A stretch of DNA of 9,299 bases from Akkermansiaceae bacterium UBA5020 (GTDB lineage Bacteria; Verrucomicrobiota; Verrucomicrobiia; Verrucomicrobiales; DEV007): positions 137,540 through 146,838 of the forward strand of contig DGXY01000058.1 in assembly GCA_002396885.1 (NCBI GenBank), read 5' to 3'. Position 1 is the first letter of the stretch. The number at the start of each line of letters is the position of its first letter. Shown here piece after piece: positions 1 to 6,196 of this stretch. The translations under genes and the position numbers were made by a program. Below the pieces are notes generated by a model that saw nothing but the letters and a program-made list of their open reading frames with translations, was not told the DNA's origin and ran no database searches.

Positions 1-1323
1 GAGATCGCTCTTCTCGGAAAGATCGCTGGAAAGATCGAAGAGTTCGATCCGATCCTCCTCGAACCAGTGGATCAGCTTGTGGTTCCCCTTCCGGATCGCC
101 GCGGCGGGCGCACCGCCCTGGTTTCCGTAGTGCGGGTAATGCCAGAAGAGTGCACGCTCCGGCAATGAACCTCCGGTGAGGACGGGCATGAGGCTGGCTC
201 CGTCGATTTTCAATCCTTCGGGCGCCTTCGCTCCGGTGGCCTCAAGGAAGGTCGGGAAAAAATCCACGCTGCTCACCGGGGCGCTCGATACGCTGCCGGG
301 TTTGATTTTCGCCGGCCAGCGCACAAGCAGCGGCTCGCGGATGCCGCCTTCATACATCCAGCCTTTGCCACCGCGCCATGGCAGGTTCGAGGTGGGGGAA
401 CCCTCGCTGGTGGAAAGACCGCCGTTGTCGCTCGTAAAGAGGACAAGGGTGTTTTCGGCGAGACCGAGTTCGTCGAGTTTTTCCATCACCTGCCCCACGG
501 CCAGGTCCATCGCCTCGACCATGGCCGCGTAGACCGCGTGCTCCTGGACGAGCCGGACATCGCGCTCGCCCTCGCGTCCCCACTTTTCTTCGAGGCCGAG
601 ACGATTCTTCTTTTCCTCATACTTGTTCACGAGATCCTCGCGGCCCATCAGAGGGGTATGGACGTCATAGAAGGGGTAGTAGACGAGGAAAGGCCGTTCG
701 CGGTTCGCCTCGATGAATTTCCCTGCCTCGGCGGCTAGGCGATCGGGCAGGTGCTCGCCCTCGGGACCGTCCTCGAGACGCGGATTGCCGTAGGGGGAGA
801 AGTATTTCTTCCCACCGTAAGGACCGCCGCGGTCGATGCCGCCCTGGTTCACGTCGAAGCCCTGGTTCTCCGGCCACCAGCCCTCGGGACCGAGGTGCCA
901 CTTGCCGGCGAAGAAGGTGGCGTATCCCGCCTCCTTCAGCACCTCGGCGAAGGTCACTTCCTCCAGCGCGAGACGGTCGGCGTAGGGCGCGGGAAGCAGC
1001 TTCGTGTTGCGCTTCCACTGGTCCGGCGTGAGCGGAGCTCCGATGTAGTCAGTGATGCCGGTGCGTTGCGGCCATTGCCCGGTGACGAGGGCCGCCCGCG
1101 TCGGCGAGCAGACCGGACAGGCCGCGTAGGCGTCCGTGAAGCGCATGCCCTCCGCGGCGAGGCGATCGAGGTGGGGTGTCTCGTAAAAGGTGCTGCCGTA
1201 GCTGCCGAGATCGCGCTGCCCGAGGTCGTCGGCGACGAAGAAGACGATGCTGGGACGGTCGGCCGCGGAGAGAGGCGCGACAGCGAGAAGGAGAAAGAGG
1301 AGGGAAAGGTGGCGGGGTTTCAT
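1..1323 (-). CDS. Type I sulfatase A, secreted, C-terminus cut by the window edge
   Basis: Formylglycine-dependent sulfatase that would hydrolyse sulfate esters, probably on a glycan, in the periplasm. The 441 visible codons begin with a signal peptide (residues 1-20, MKPRHLSLLF then a Leu/Ala core ending LSAA). The metal-binding pair is D32-D33 in VADDLG. The active-site motif is C72-S-P-T-R76 followed by AALVTG, with C72 the residue converted to formylglycine. Other alkaline-phosphatase-fold residues are K141 and H143 (GKWHLG), H222 (DVHTP), D299-N300 (TSDNGG) and K320 (GGKGWMYEGG). The C-terminal subdomain is present up to an ELFDLSSD stretch, so probably only a few tens of residues are missing. 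The stretch SDNGGLSTSEGSPTSN recalls the SulfAtlas S1_16-like group; this is from memory and the substrate is not assigned. An in-frame ATG nine bases upstream (1332) is possible, but the start at 1323 gives the better signal peptide. It lies downstream of sulfatase B across a repeat-like spacer. Confidence 0.95.
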   Translation of the reverse strand, partial: MKPRHLSLLFLLLAVAPLSAADRPSIVFFVADDLGQRDLGSYGSTFYETPHLDRLAAEGMRFTDAYAACPVCSPTRAALVTGQWPQRTGITDYIGAPLTPDQWKRNTKLLPAPYADRLALEEVTFAEVLKEAGYATFFAGKWHLGPEGWWPENQGFDVNQGGIDRGGPYGGKKYFSPYGNPRLEDGPEGEHLPDRLAAEAGKFIEANRERPFLVYYPFYDVHTPLMGREDLVNKYEEKKNRLGLEEKWGREGERDVRLVQEHAVYAAMVEAMDLAVGQVMEKLDELGLAENTLVLFTSDNGGLSTSEGSPTSNLPWRGGKGWMYEGGIREPLLVRWPAKIKPGSVSSAPVSSVDFFPTFLEATGAKAPEGLKIDGASLMPVLTGGSLPERALFWHYPHYGNQGGAPAAAIRKGNHKLIHWFEEDRIELFDLSSDLSEKSDL

Positions 1324-1340
1324 GAAAAGCATTCGAGTCA

Positions 1341-1394
1341 GATCATCTGTGAAAATCCGCGTTCATCTGTGGGCATCTGTGTTGAAAGATCATC
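1341..1394. repeat. Degenerate short direct repeats (CATCTGTG) in the sulfatase A leader
   Basis: The word CATCTGTG occurs three times (1344-1351, 1364-1371, 1374-1381), and the block is bracketed by GATCATC at 1341-1347 and 1388-1394. Text of this kind (CACAGATG repeated on the other strand) recurs in intergenic regions of many Verrucomicrobiota and related genomes; that point is from memory. Short open frames cross it but none looks like a protein. It occupies the 5' leader of sulfatase A, where no clear Shine-Dalgarno or promoter is seen. Confidence 0.55.
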
Positions 1395-1408
1395 CTTCAC
1401 CTCATCCA

Positions 1409-1490
1409 GATTTGCGATCATTCGCGGATATCTGCGCCATTTGCGTTGAATCCTTTTTGGAACGCGAATGAGCGCGAATGTCCGCAAATC
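1409..1490. repeat. Imperfect inverted repeat (REP-like) between sulfatases B and A
   Basis: The outer arms GATTTGCG (1409-1416) and CGCAAATC (1483-1490) are exact reverse complements, as are the inner arms GCGTT (1443-1447) and AACGC (1461-1465). Between them CATTCGCG (1419-1426) faces CGCGAATG (1473-1480). The right arm is shorter by several bases, so the fold needs bulges. The inner loop contains CCTTTTTGG. Together with the direct repeats at 1341-1394 it fills most of the 195-bp gap between two minus-strand genes, and could act as a transcription attenuator or mRNA-end structure after sulfatase B. The ATTCGCG/CGCGAAT words are typical of dispersed intergenic repeats in this kind of genome (from memory). 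Confidence 0.6.
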
Positions 1491-1518
1491 TTCGCGAATA
1501 GACTTGGAAAAGAACCCT

Positions 1519-3024
1519 TCATTTCCCCTCCTTCATCCACGCGCGATAAACCTCCGCATTCTCCGAAAAGACCCGAGATCGCTCGGACCCCGGTTTGATC
1601 ACTGCCAGCTCATCCGCAATCTCGAGATCATAAACTTCGAGCGACTCATCGCCCGGATCCCGGCTCTCCGCGATCCATTGATCAAGCCGCGTTGAGAGCG
1701 TCCGCCGTGTTTCCGCCTGCGCCGGATCATCGACCAGATTCACGACCTGCCAACGATCGGTCTTCCATTCGTAAAGTTCTTCGGCCGGGCGCACCGGCGC
1801 GAAGAGCAGCTTCTCCGACAGCGTCGGCAACGAACCTGCGGCATGCAACTCGCGCAAACGCCGGATGATCGCCTTGCCGTCCTTGTAATCGTTCGGCATC
1901 AGGAGCGGGCGTTCGGGATGAAAGTTGCGGATCAAGAGATGGGTCGACGTCCGCACCGAGCGGATCCGGTCGGCCGCCTCGCCGCAGCGGTCACGGGCGG
2001 CAAAGACGGCGTCGCGGGGCTGGTAGTCCTTCGCGAGAACATCACGGCCCTGCATCCACCCGGGAATCGGCACGCCGGCGGCGCCAAGGGTGATCGCGGT
2101 CAGGTCGATGTGTTCGATGAGATCCTCGCGCGCGACTCCGGCGGCGACTCCGGGTCCCCGCACAATGAAGGGAATCTGCGTGCCTTCATCATAGAGGAAC
2201 TGCTTGCCGCGGGCATGGCTGATCCCGTGATCGCTCATGAAGATGACGAGGGTGTTTTCGAGGAGCCCTTCCCGATCGAGCCGCTCCATGACTTGGCCAA
2301 CGTGATGGTCGGTGAGCCGCACGCTGTCGAGATAAGCGGCCCAATCCTCGAGCAGGACCGGATCTCGCGGGTAATGGGGCGGCAAGGTGACTTTGTCAGG
2401 ATCGACCGCCGCTCCGAAGGCCTCCGTCGCCCGTTTCCGGAGCGATTCACAGGACGCGGCATTCTCTCCGCGCAGCTTGCCTCCATGGAGCTGCACTTGC
2501 ATGAAGAAGGGCTGGCCCGCTTTCCTCCCAGCCCAGTCGTTGCTGTCGTAGATCGCTTCGTCCCAATCGAAATTGTAATCGGTCTTGCCCTTTCTGTCCT
2601 TCTTCACGGGGAGTCCCCGGTGATCAATCCCCGGGAGGCCGCTGCCGATGCAGGTGAAATATCCCGCCTCTTGCATCATTGCCGGGAGTGGCATGATACC
2701 CTCGGGGAGCGCGAGGCGGTGCTGCCCCCGTCCGCTGCGATGGTGGTGCGCCCCGATCGTCGTCTGGTAACAGCCCGTGATCAACGCCGAACGGCTGCTC
2801 GAGCAAACTGGGGCGGTGACGAAGGCGTGGGAGAATCGGGTTCCCTCCGCGGCGAGCCGGTCGACGTGCGGGGTCGTGATCGCCGATTCTCCGTAGCAGG
2901 AAAAATTCGCCGACATGTCGTCAACGACGAACCAGATTACGTTTGGACGCGGCTCGGCCTGAGGGGGCGCGGCGGCGCGGGCGGAGAGGGTGACGAGGAG
3001 ACAGCTGAGGAAGAACAGACGCAT
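1519..3024 (-). CDS. Secreted sulfatase B with CSSSR motif (sulfamidase/N-sulfatase-like)
   Basis: Alkaline-phosphatase-fold sulfatase of 501 residues, predicted to be periplasmic. The signal peptide is residues 1-18 (MRLFFLSCLLVTLSARA). Metal ligands D35-D36 lie in WFVVDDMS. The active-site motif is C74-S-S-S-R78, where the usual Pro or Ala at the third position is Ser. It is followed by SALITGCYQTTIGAHHHRS, which resembles the heparan N-sulfatase/S1_8-type group, so a sulfamate or glucosamine-sulfate substrate is possible but unproven. D265-H266 (FMSDHG) replaces the common DN pair, with K274 in ARGKQ and HID at 305-307. The C-terminal part has the usual ELYEWKTD and NLVDD sulfatase subdomain motifs. 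The TGA stop at 1519 is followed by an inverted repeat. The gene begins 82 bases after the small membrane protein, with a possible promoter of its own in that gap. Confidence 0.95.
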   Translation of the reverse strand: MRLFFLSCLLVTLSARAAAPPQAEPRPNVIWFVVDDMSANFSCYGESAITTPHVDRLAAEGTRFSHAFVTAPVCSSSRSALITGCYQTTIGAHHHRSGRGQHRLALPEGIMPLPAMMQEAGYFTCIGSGLPGIDHRGLPVKKDRKGKTDYNFDWDEAIYDSNDWAGRKAGQPFFMQVQLHGGKLRGENAASCESLRKRATEAFGAAVDPDKVTLPPHYPRDPVLLEDWAAYLDSVRLTDHHVGQVMERLDREGLLENTLVIFMSDHGISHARGKQFLYDEGTQIPFIVRGPGVAAGVAREDLIEHIDLTAITLGAAGVPIPGWMQGRDVLAKDYQPRDAVFAARDRCGEAADRIRSVRTSTHLLIRNFHPERPLLMPNDYKDGKAIIRRLRELHAAGSLPTLSEKLLFAPVRPAEELYEWKTDRWQVVNLVDDPAQAETRRTLSTRLDQWIAESRDPGDESLEVYDLEIADELAVIKPGSERSRVFSENAEVYRAWMKEGK

Positions 3025-3038
3025 CGGGGGAGCTAGAG

Positions 3039-3065
3039 ATTATCAGGAACCCCATGGTCTGTAAA
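3039..3065 (-). promoter_or_regulatory. Possible sigma70-type promoter for sulfatase B
   Basis: On the minus strand TTTACA (complement of 3060-3065; 5/6 to TTGACA) is followed after 15 bases by GATAAT (complement of 3039-3044; 5/6 to TATAAT). The spacer is short of the ideal 17, and the leader would be only about 8 bases before the ATG at 3024. The stretch also contains a 6-bp inverted repeat, GGAACC (3046-3051) with GGTTCC (3067-3072). Suggestive only. Confidence 0.3.
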
Positions 3066-3106
3066 CGGTTCCAGTCACAGCCATGCGCGTATGCGTGAGA
3101 CGCTCC

Positions 3107-3238
3107 TCAGTCCTCCGCATCCCGCAATCGCTTCAACATCCCGACGACGTCCTTCCACCCCCGCACCGCGACGAGGATCGTGATGGTGCTGTACCAAACC
3201 ACGCAGGACCAGACGAGGAGATGCCAGAAGGTGCTCAT
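3107..3238 (-). CDS. 43-residue single-span membrane protein coupled to the symporter
   Basis: The minus-strand frame starts with ATG at 3238-3236, which overlaps the TGA of the symporter (3237-3235) as ATGA, and ends with TGA at 3107. It encodes MSTFWHLLVWSCVVWYSTIT followed by ILVAVRGWKDVVGMLKRLRDAED. Residues 4-25 are hydrophobic and aromatic-rich enough for one membrane span. The tail is a charged amphipathic stretch (GWKDVVGMLKRL). The four-base overlap implies translational coupling and matched output with the transporter. Small proteins encoded directly after SSS-family symporters are known as symporter accessory subunits (for example the DUF997/YhdT protein beside PanF, and DUF4212 proteins); this one has the same genomic logic but is shorter. 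The function is inferred from position. It is followed by an 82-bp gap in which no intrinsic terminator is evident. Confidence 0.85.
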   Translation of the reverse strand: MSTFWHLLVWSCVVWYSTITILVAVRGWKDVVGMLKRLRDAED

Positions 3239-4713
3239 GAGGCGGTTTGGTCGGGATTACGTGGTTTGATGAGCGATCCCACGATCATCCCGGTCGTGGC
3301 TGCAGCGAAAGCGGCGATCCCGGCGTTGTCCTTGCCGAAGTCGGCGGCCCAGGCCGCGGTCGTGGCCATCTTTTCGAAGCTGAGGAAGAGGATGGGCACA
3401 AGAGCCCCGCCGAAAATGGCACCGAAGGCACCCCATGAGTTCGCCCGTTTCCAATAACAGCAAGCAATGAGCAGGACCGACATGCTCGAGAGATAGACCG
3501 ATCCACTGAGGAGCAGATAAGACCACACGTCTCCCTGAATCTCGTAGAGCAAGCCGAAGACGAACAGATACACCCCGATGAGGGCAACAATGCAGCGGTT
3601 CCACCGGATCGCGCGGGCCTCGGGCCACCGGCCTTTGCGGAAGGGGGCGAGGATGTCGTTGTAGATCACGCTGCCCCAGCCGAGCATGTAGGAGGAATCG
3701 GTGCTCATGTCTGCGGCGAGCATGGCCGCGACCATCAGGCCCATGAGTCCGATGGGGAGGAACGTGGCGAGGAATTGCGGCATCGCCATGAGAGTCGCCT
3801 CGCCCTCTTTCGCCGGCCCCAGCATCGCGAGCGCGGCGATCCCCCAGAGCACGGGGATGAGCCAACGGCACACGAAAAAGAAACTCGTGCGTGAATAGAT
3901 GCGCTGGCCGGTGGCGGCGTCCTTCGAGGAAAGGAGACGCGAGATCGTCGTCTGCCACGTGAGCGTCGCGGCGGTATTGCCGAGGATCTGGAAGATCAGG
4001 TAGGACCATCCCATTGTCGGATTGGCGAGCGGATTGAAGCCACCTTCGCCATGATTGACGCGCACCGCTTCCTCAAGTCGCTCCCACCCGACGTGGTGCA
4101 GGATCAGCAGGGTCACGACGAGGAGACCGGCGCTCATGATGATGAACTGAAGGAAGTCCGTCACCAACACCGAGAGCATACCGCCGAGGATCGTGTAGAT
4201 CGCGACGAGGAGGAGGAGGACGCCCATCACGAGGACGAGGTAATCCGGATTCCACCCACAGACCGCACAGAGAAAGTCACCGCCGATCTTGAGGAAGACC
4301 CCCATATTGAGCAGTCCACCGAGGACGATGACGACGCCGGCGAGCCAGCGGACCCGTTTGCCGAAGCGATTCTCAAAAAGCTCCGGCAACGTCATCGCAC
4401 CGGAGGCCCGGAGCGGCTTCACGCAGAAGCCGGTGAGGCCAATCACGAGCATGGCGAGGGCTTGGCAGATCCCGGGAGTGGCTCCGGCGAAGCCCTTTGT
4501 GTAACCCGCCTCAGCGGCATACATGCAGGTGATGATCCCGAACTCGGTCGCCGCGAGCGAGGCGATCCCGAGGTAGAGATTCATCTCGCGCCCGGCGACG
4601 AGGAAATGCTCGACCTTCGAGACGTAGCGCCTCACCCAGATCCCGGCGACCATCGTGCCGAGCAGATAAAGCCCGACGATGCTGCCGTCGATCCAGGGGT
4701 GGAAGTGGGACAT
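3235..4713 (-). CDS. Sodium:solute symporter, SSS/SLC5 family
   Basis: Inner-membrane transporter of 492 residues expected to couple solute uptake to a Na+ gradient. About 13 hydrophobic segments are visible, normal for the family. Diagnostic stretches are VEHFLVAGREM (residues 34-44, after the first span), TEFGIITCMYAAEAGY (56-71), LPELFENRFGK (109-119), and YTILGGMLSVLVTDFLQFII (173-192), which carries the family GG...TD..Q pattern. AADMSTDSSYMLGWG (333-347) lies where Na2-site Ser/Thr residues sit in SSS proteins. The substrate cannot be read from sequence; SSS proteins next to sulfatases often import sugars or acidic sugars, but this is inference. The ATG at 4713 (MSHFHPWIDGS) was chosen because it lies 22 bases after the thioredoxin stop and gives a normal N-terminus. 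A TTG at 4767 would add 18 polar residues and overlap that gene. The stop overlaps the 43-residue protein by ATGA. Confidence 0.95.
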   Translation of the reverse strand: MSHFHPWIDGSIVGLYLLGTMVAGIWVRRYVSKVEHFLVAGREMNLYLGIASLAATEFGIITCMYAAEAGYTKGFAGATPGICQALAMLVIGLTGFCVKPLRASGAMTLPELFENRFGKRVRWLAGVVIVLGGLLNMGVFLKIGGDFLCAVCGWNPDYLVLVMGVLLLLVAIYTILGGMLSVLVTDFLQFIIMSAGLLVVTLLILHHVGWERLEEAVRVNHGEGGFNPLANPTMGWSYLIFQILGNTAATLTWQTTISRLLSSKDAATGQRIYSRTSFFFVCRWLIPVLWGIAALAMLGPAKEGEATLMAMPQFLATFLPIGLMGLMVAAMLAADMSTDSSYMLGWGSVIYNDILAPFRKGRWPEARAIRWNRCIVALIGVYLFVFGLLYEIQGDVWSYLLLSGSVYLSSMSVLLIACCYWKRANSWGAFGAIFGGALVPILFLSFEKMATTAAWAADFGKDNAGIAAFAAATTGMIVGSLIKPRNPDQTAS

Positions 4714-4735
4714 GTCGGCGGAAATCCGAGGGCGC

Positions 4736-5440
4736 TTACTTGAGAAGTTCCTCGAGCTTCTGTTCAAGCAACGAACCCCGCACGCCGGTGGCGATGACTT
4801 CGTTGTCCTTCACCAGGAAAACCGCGGGAATGCCGCGGATGCCGTATTGATCGGCATACTTGCTGTCCCATCCCTTGCCGTCACAGAGTTGGGGCCAGGG
4901 CATGTCGTTTTCCTCGATGAAATTCTCGAGCCGCTTTTCGTCGCTGTCGAGAGAGATGCCGATGATCTCGAAGCCCTTGTCGTGATATTTCTCGTAAGCG
5001 GCTTTCACGTTGGGCAACTCGGCGATGCAGGGGCCGCACCAGGTCGCCCAGAAGTCGAGGAGCACCACCTTTCCCTTCATCGCGGCGAGATCCACTTTCT
5101 CGCCTTTCACCGGGCGGCCCATGAGATCGATGATATCGCCCTCCTTCAATTCACTCCCGCTCTTGTGGGTGACCTTGGGACGCTCCACTTCGCCGGCGGC
5201 GGCCGAAGAGGCGGTGCCCTGCTCGGCGACGAACTTCTGGTCAGCCTCGCTGAGCTTGGCGAGGGGCAGTTTCAAGAGCGTGCCATTGGGACGCAGCACC
5301 TCCACGGTGTCGCCGTTGAGTTTGCGGAATTCGCCCTCGATCGTGCGACCGGAGGCGGCCTCTGTCCAGGTGCGGGATGAGGCTGACGATGCCCCGAAGA
5401 GGGCGGTGAAGATCATGAGATACACGTAGGCGGCTTTCAT
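4736..5440 (-). CDS. SHD1 domain fused to a TlpA-like thioredoxin
   Basis: Exported thiol-disulfide protein of 234 residues. Residues 1-20 form a signal peptide (MKAAYVYLMIFTALFGASSA). Residues 22-72 match an SHD1-type domain (RTWTEAASGRTIEGEF, then VEVLRPNGTLLKLPLAKLS), a small beta-rich module often seen in exported proteins of Planctomycetes and Verrucomicrobiota. A linker rich in Ala, Ser and Glu follows. Residues 98-234 form a TlpA/AhpC-TSA-like thioredoxin fold with redox motif W134-C-G-P-C138, cis-proline P205 in GIRGIPAVFLV, and a further Cys186 in LCDGKGW. It probably reduces or shuffles disulfides of envelope proteins; the real partner is unknown. The ATG at 5440 lies 8 bases after the PAP2 stop and the TAA is 22 bases before the symporter ATG, indicating an operon. 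Confidence 0.93.
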   Translation of the reverse strand: MKAAYVYLMIFTALFGASSASSRTWTEAASGRTIEGEFRKLNGDTVEVLRPNGTLLKLPLAKLSEADQKFVAEQGTASSAAAGEVERPKVTHKSGSELKEGDIIDLMGRPVKGEKVDLAAMKGKVVLLDFWATWCGPCIAELPNVKAAYEKYHDKGFEIIGISLDSDEKRLENFIEENDMPWPQLCDGKGWDSKYADQYGIRGIPAVFLVKDNEVIATGVRGSLLEQKLEELLK

Positions 5441-5448
5441 ATTCGACT

Positions 5449-6129
5449 TCAGGGTTGGGGTGAAGAGGAACCGGGCGGGGCTCCGGCAGACTTAAGCCTA
5501 TCCACTCGGAGCTCTCCTGTCCACCCGAACCGCCGGGAGAGGAGGGACACGATCGAGAAGGAAGCCAGCCCAACGCAAATCCCGAGGAGGACGGACGGAG
5601 GCAGGTCGCCGGGCCAATGTGAACCGCAATAGACCCTCGACCAAGCCACGAGGATCCCGCCGCAGGCGATGATCACTCCGGCGACCCGGTGAAAACGGAA
5701 CACCACCGTCGCGAGCATGACGACATTGAGCACGTGGCTCGAGGGAAACGATCGGCCGCGTTTGGACGGTTCTGCCGCGATCGCGACTTCCTTCACCAAG
5801 GGTGGATCGAAGACATGGAGGATCCGCGGCTTCTCCGGAGAGAGGCTGCGCACGATCGTGCCGGGGTGGACATCACGGGGACGGGGACGGTTCACGAGAT
5901 GCTTGAGCCCCTGCGAGATCATGACATCACCCAGAAGAAGGCCGATGACGACACAGAGGAGAAGTTGCCGCCCCCTCACCCTCCCAAAAACCGCCAAGCC
6001 GATCGCCGTCGCGATCATGATCGGCTTCCACGCGTCGAACGAGGAAAACACGGGGAGAAAGTGATCGAGAAAAGGCGAAGCCCATTCCCGGTTGATGAGG
6101 TCGAAAAGCGCGGTGTCGAATCCGTTCAT
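5449..6129 (-). CDS. PAP2-family membrane phosphatase
   Basis: Integral membrane lipid phosphatase/phosphotransferase of the type 2 phosphatidic acid phosphatase superfamily, 226 residues. Candidate substrates in the family include undecaprenyl pyrophosphate, phosphatidic acid, PGP and lipid A; none can be chosen here. All three catalytic motifs are visible: K76-x6-R83-P84 (KHLVNRPRP), P129-S-S-H132 (usual form PSGH, so Gly is replaced by Ser), and S164-R-x5-H171-x3-D175 (SRVYCGSHWPGD). Hydrophobic spans are near 34-49, 55-74, 133-163 and 176-197. A roughly 45-residue extramembrane loop separates motifs 1 and 2. The ATG at 6129 follows GGGGGG directly. A GTG at 6195 would add 22 basic residues and abut the sulfatase C stop, so it is less likely. 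It is followed after 8 bases by the thioredoxin gene. Confidence 0.93.
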   Translation of the reverse strand: MNGFDTALFDLINREWASPFLDHFLPVFSSFDAWKPIMIATAIGLAVFGRVRGRQLLLCVVIGLLLGDVMISQGLKHLVNRPRPRDVHPGTIVRSLSPEKPRILHVFDPPLVKEVAIAAEPSKRGRSFPSSHVLNVVMLATVVFRFHRVAGVIIACGGILVAWSRVYCGSHWPGDLPPSVLLGICVGLASFSIVSLLSRRFGWTGELRVDRLKSAGAPPGSSSPQP

Positions 6130-6196
6130 CCCCCCAATTAGGACGATCCTCACGATTTGCGCAAACGCTCCCTTGCGACGGTTTCGACAGGCCACT

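Noticed and set aside
751..1449. Plus-strand open frame (232 codons) opposite sulfatase A and the spacer
   Set aside because: It is antisense to sulfatase A residues and then runs into the intergenic repeat; no protein signature.
2980..3024. Lipoprotein signal in sulfatase B (LSC near residues 6-8)
   Set aside because: The Cys lies too early, before the hydrophobic core ends, for a lipobox; an ordinary signal peptide with cleavage after ARA fits.
1843..3036. Long plus-strand open frame (397 codons) opposite sulfatase B
   Set aside because: It is antisense to a complete sulfatase with all catalytic motifs, and its own translation shows no recognisable domain; a GC-rich shadow frame.
4714..4767. 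TTG start giving the symporter 18 extra residues
   Set aside because: It would overlap the thioredoxin gene and put a polar Arg/Ser-rich stretch before the first span; the ATG at 4713 fits better.
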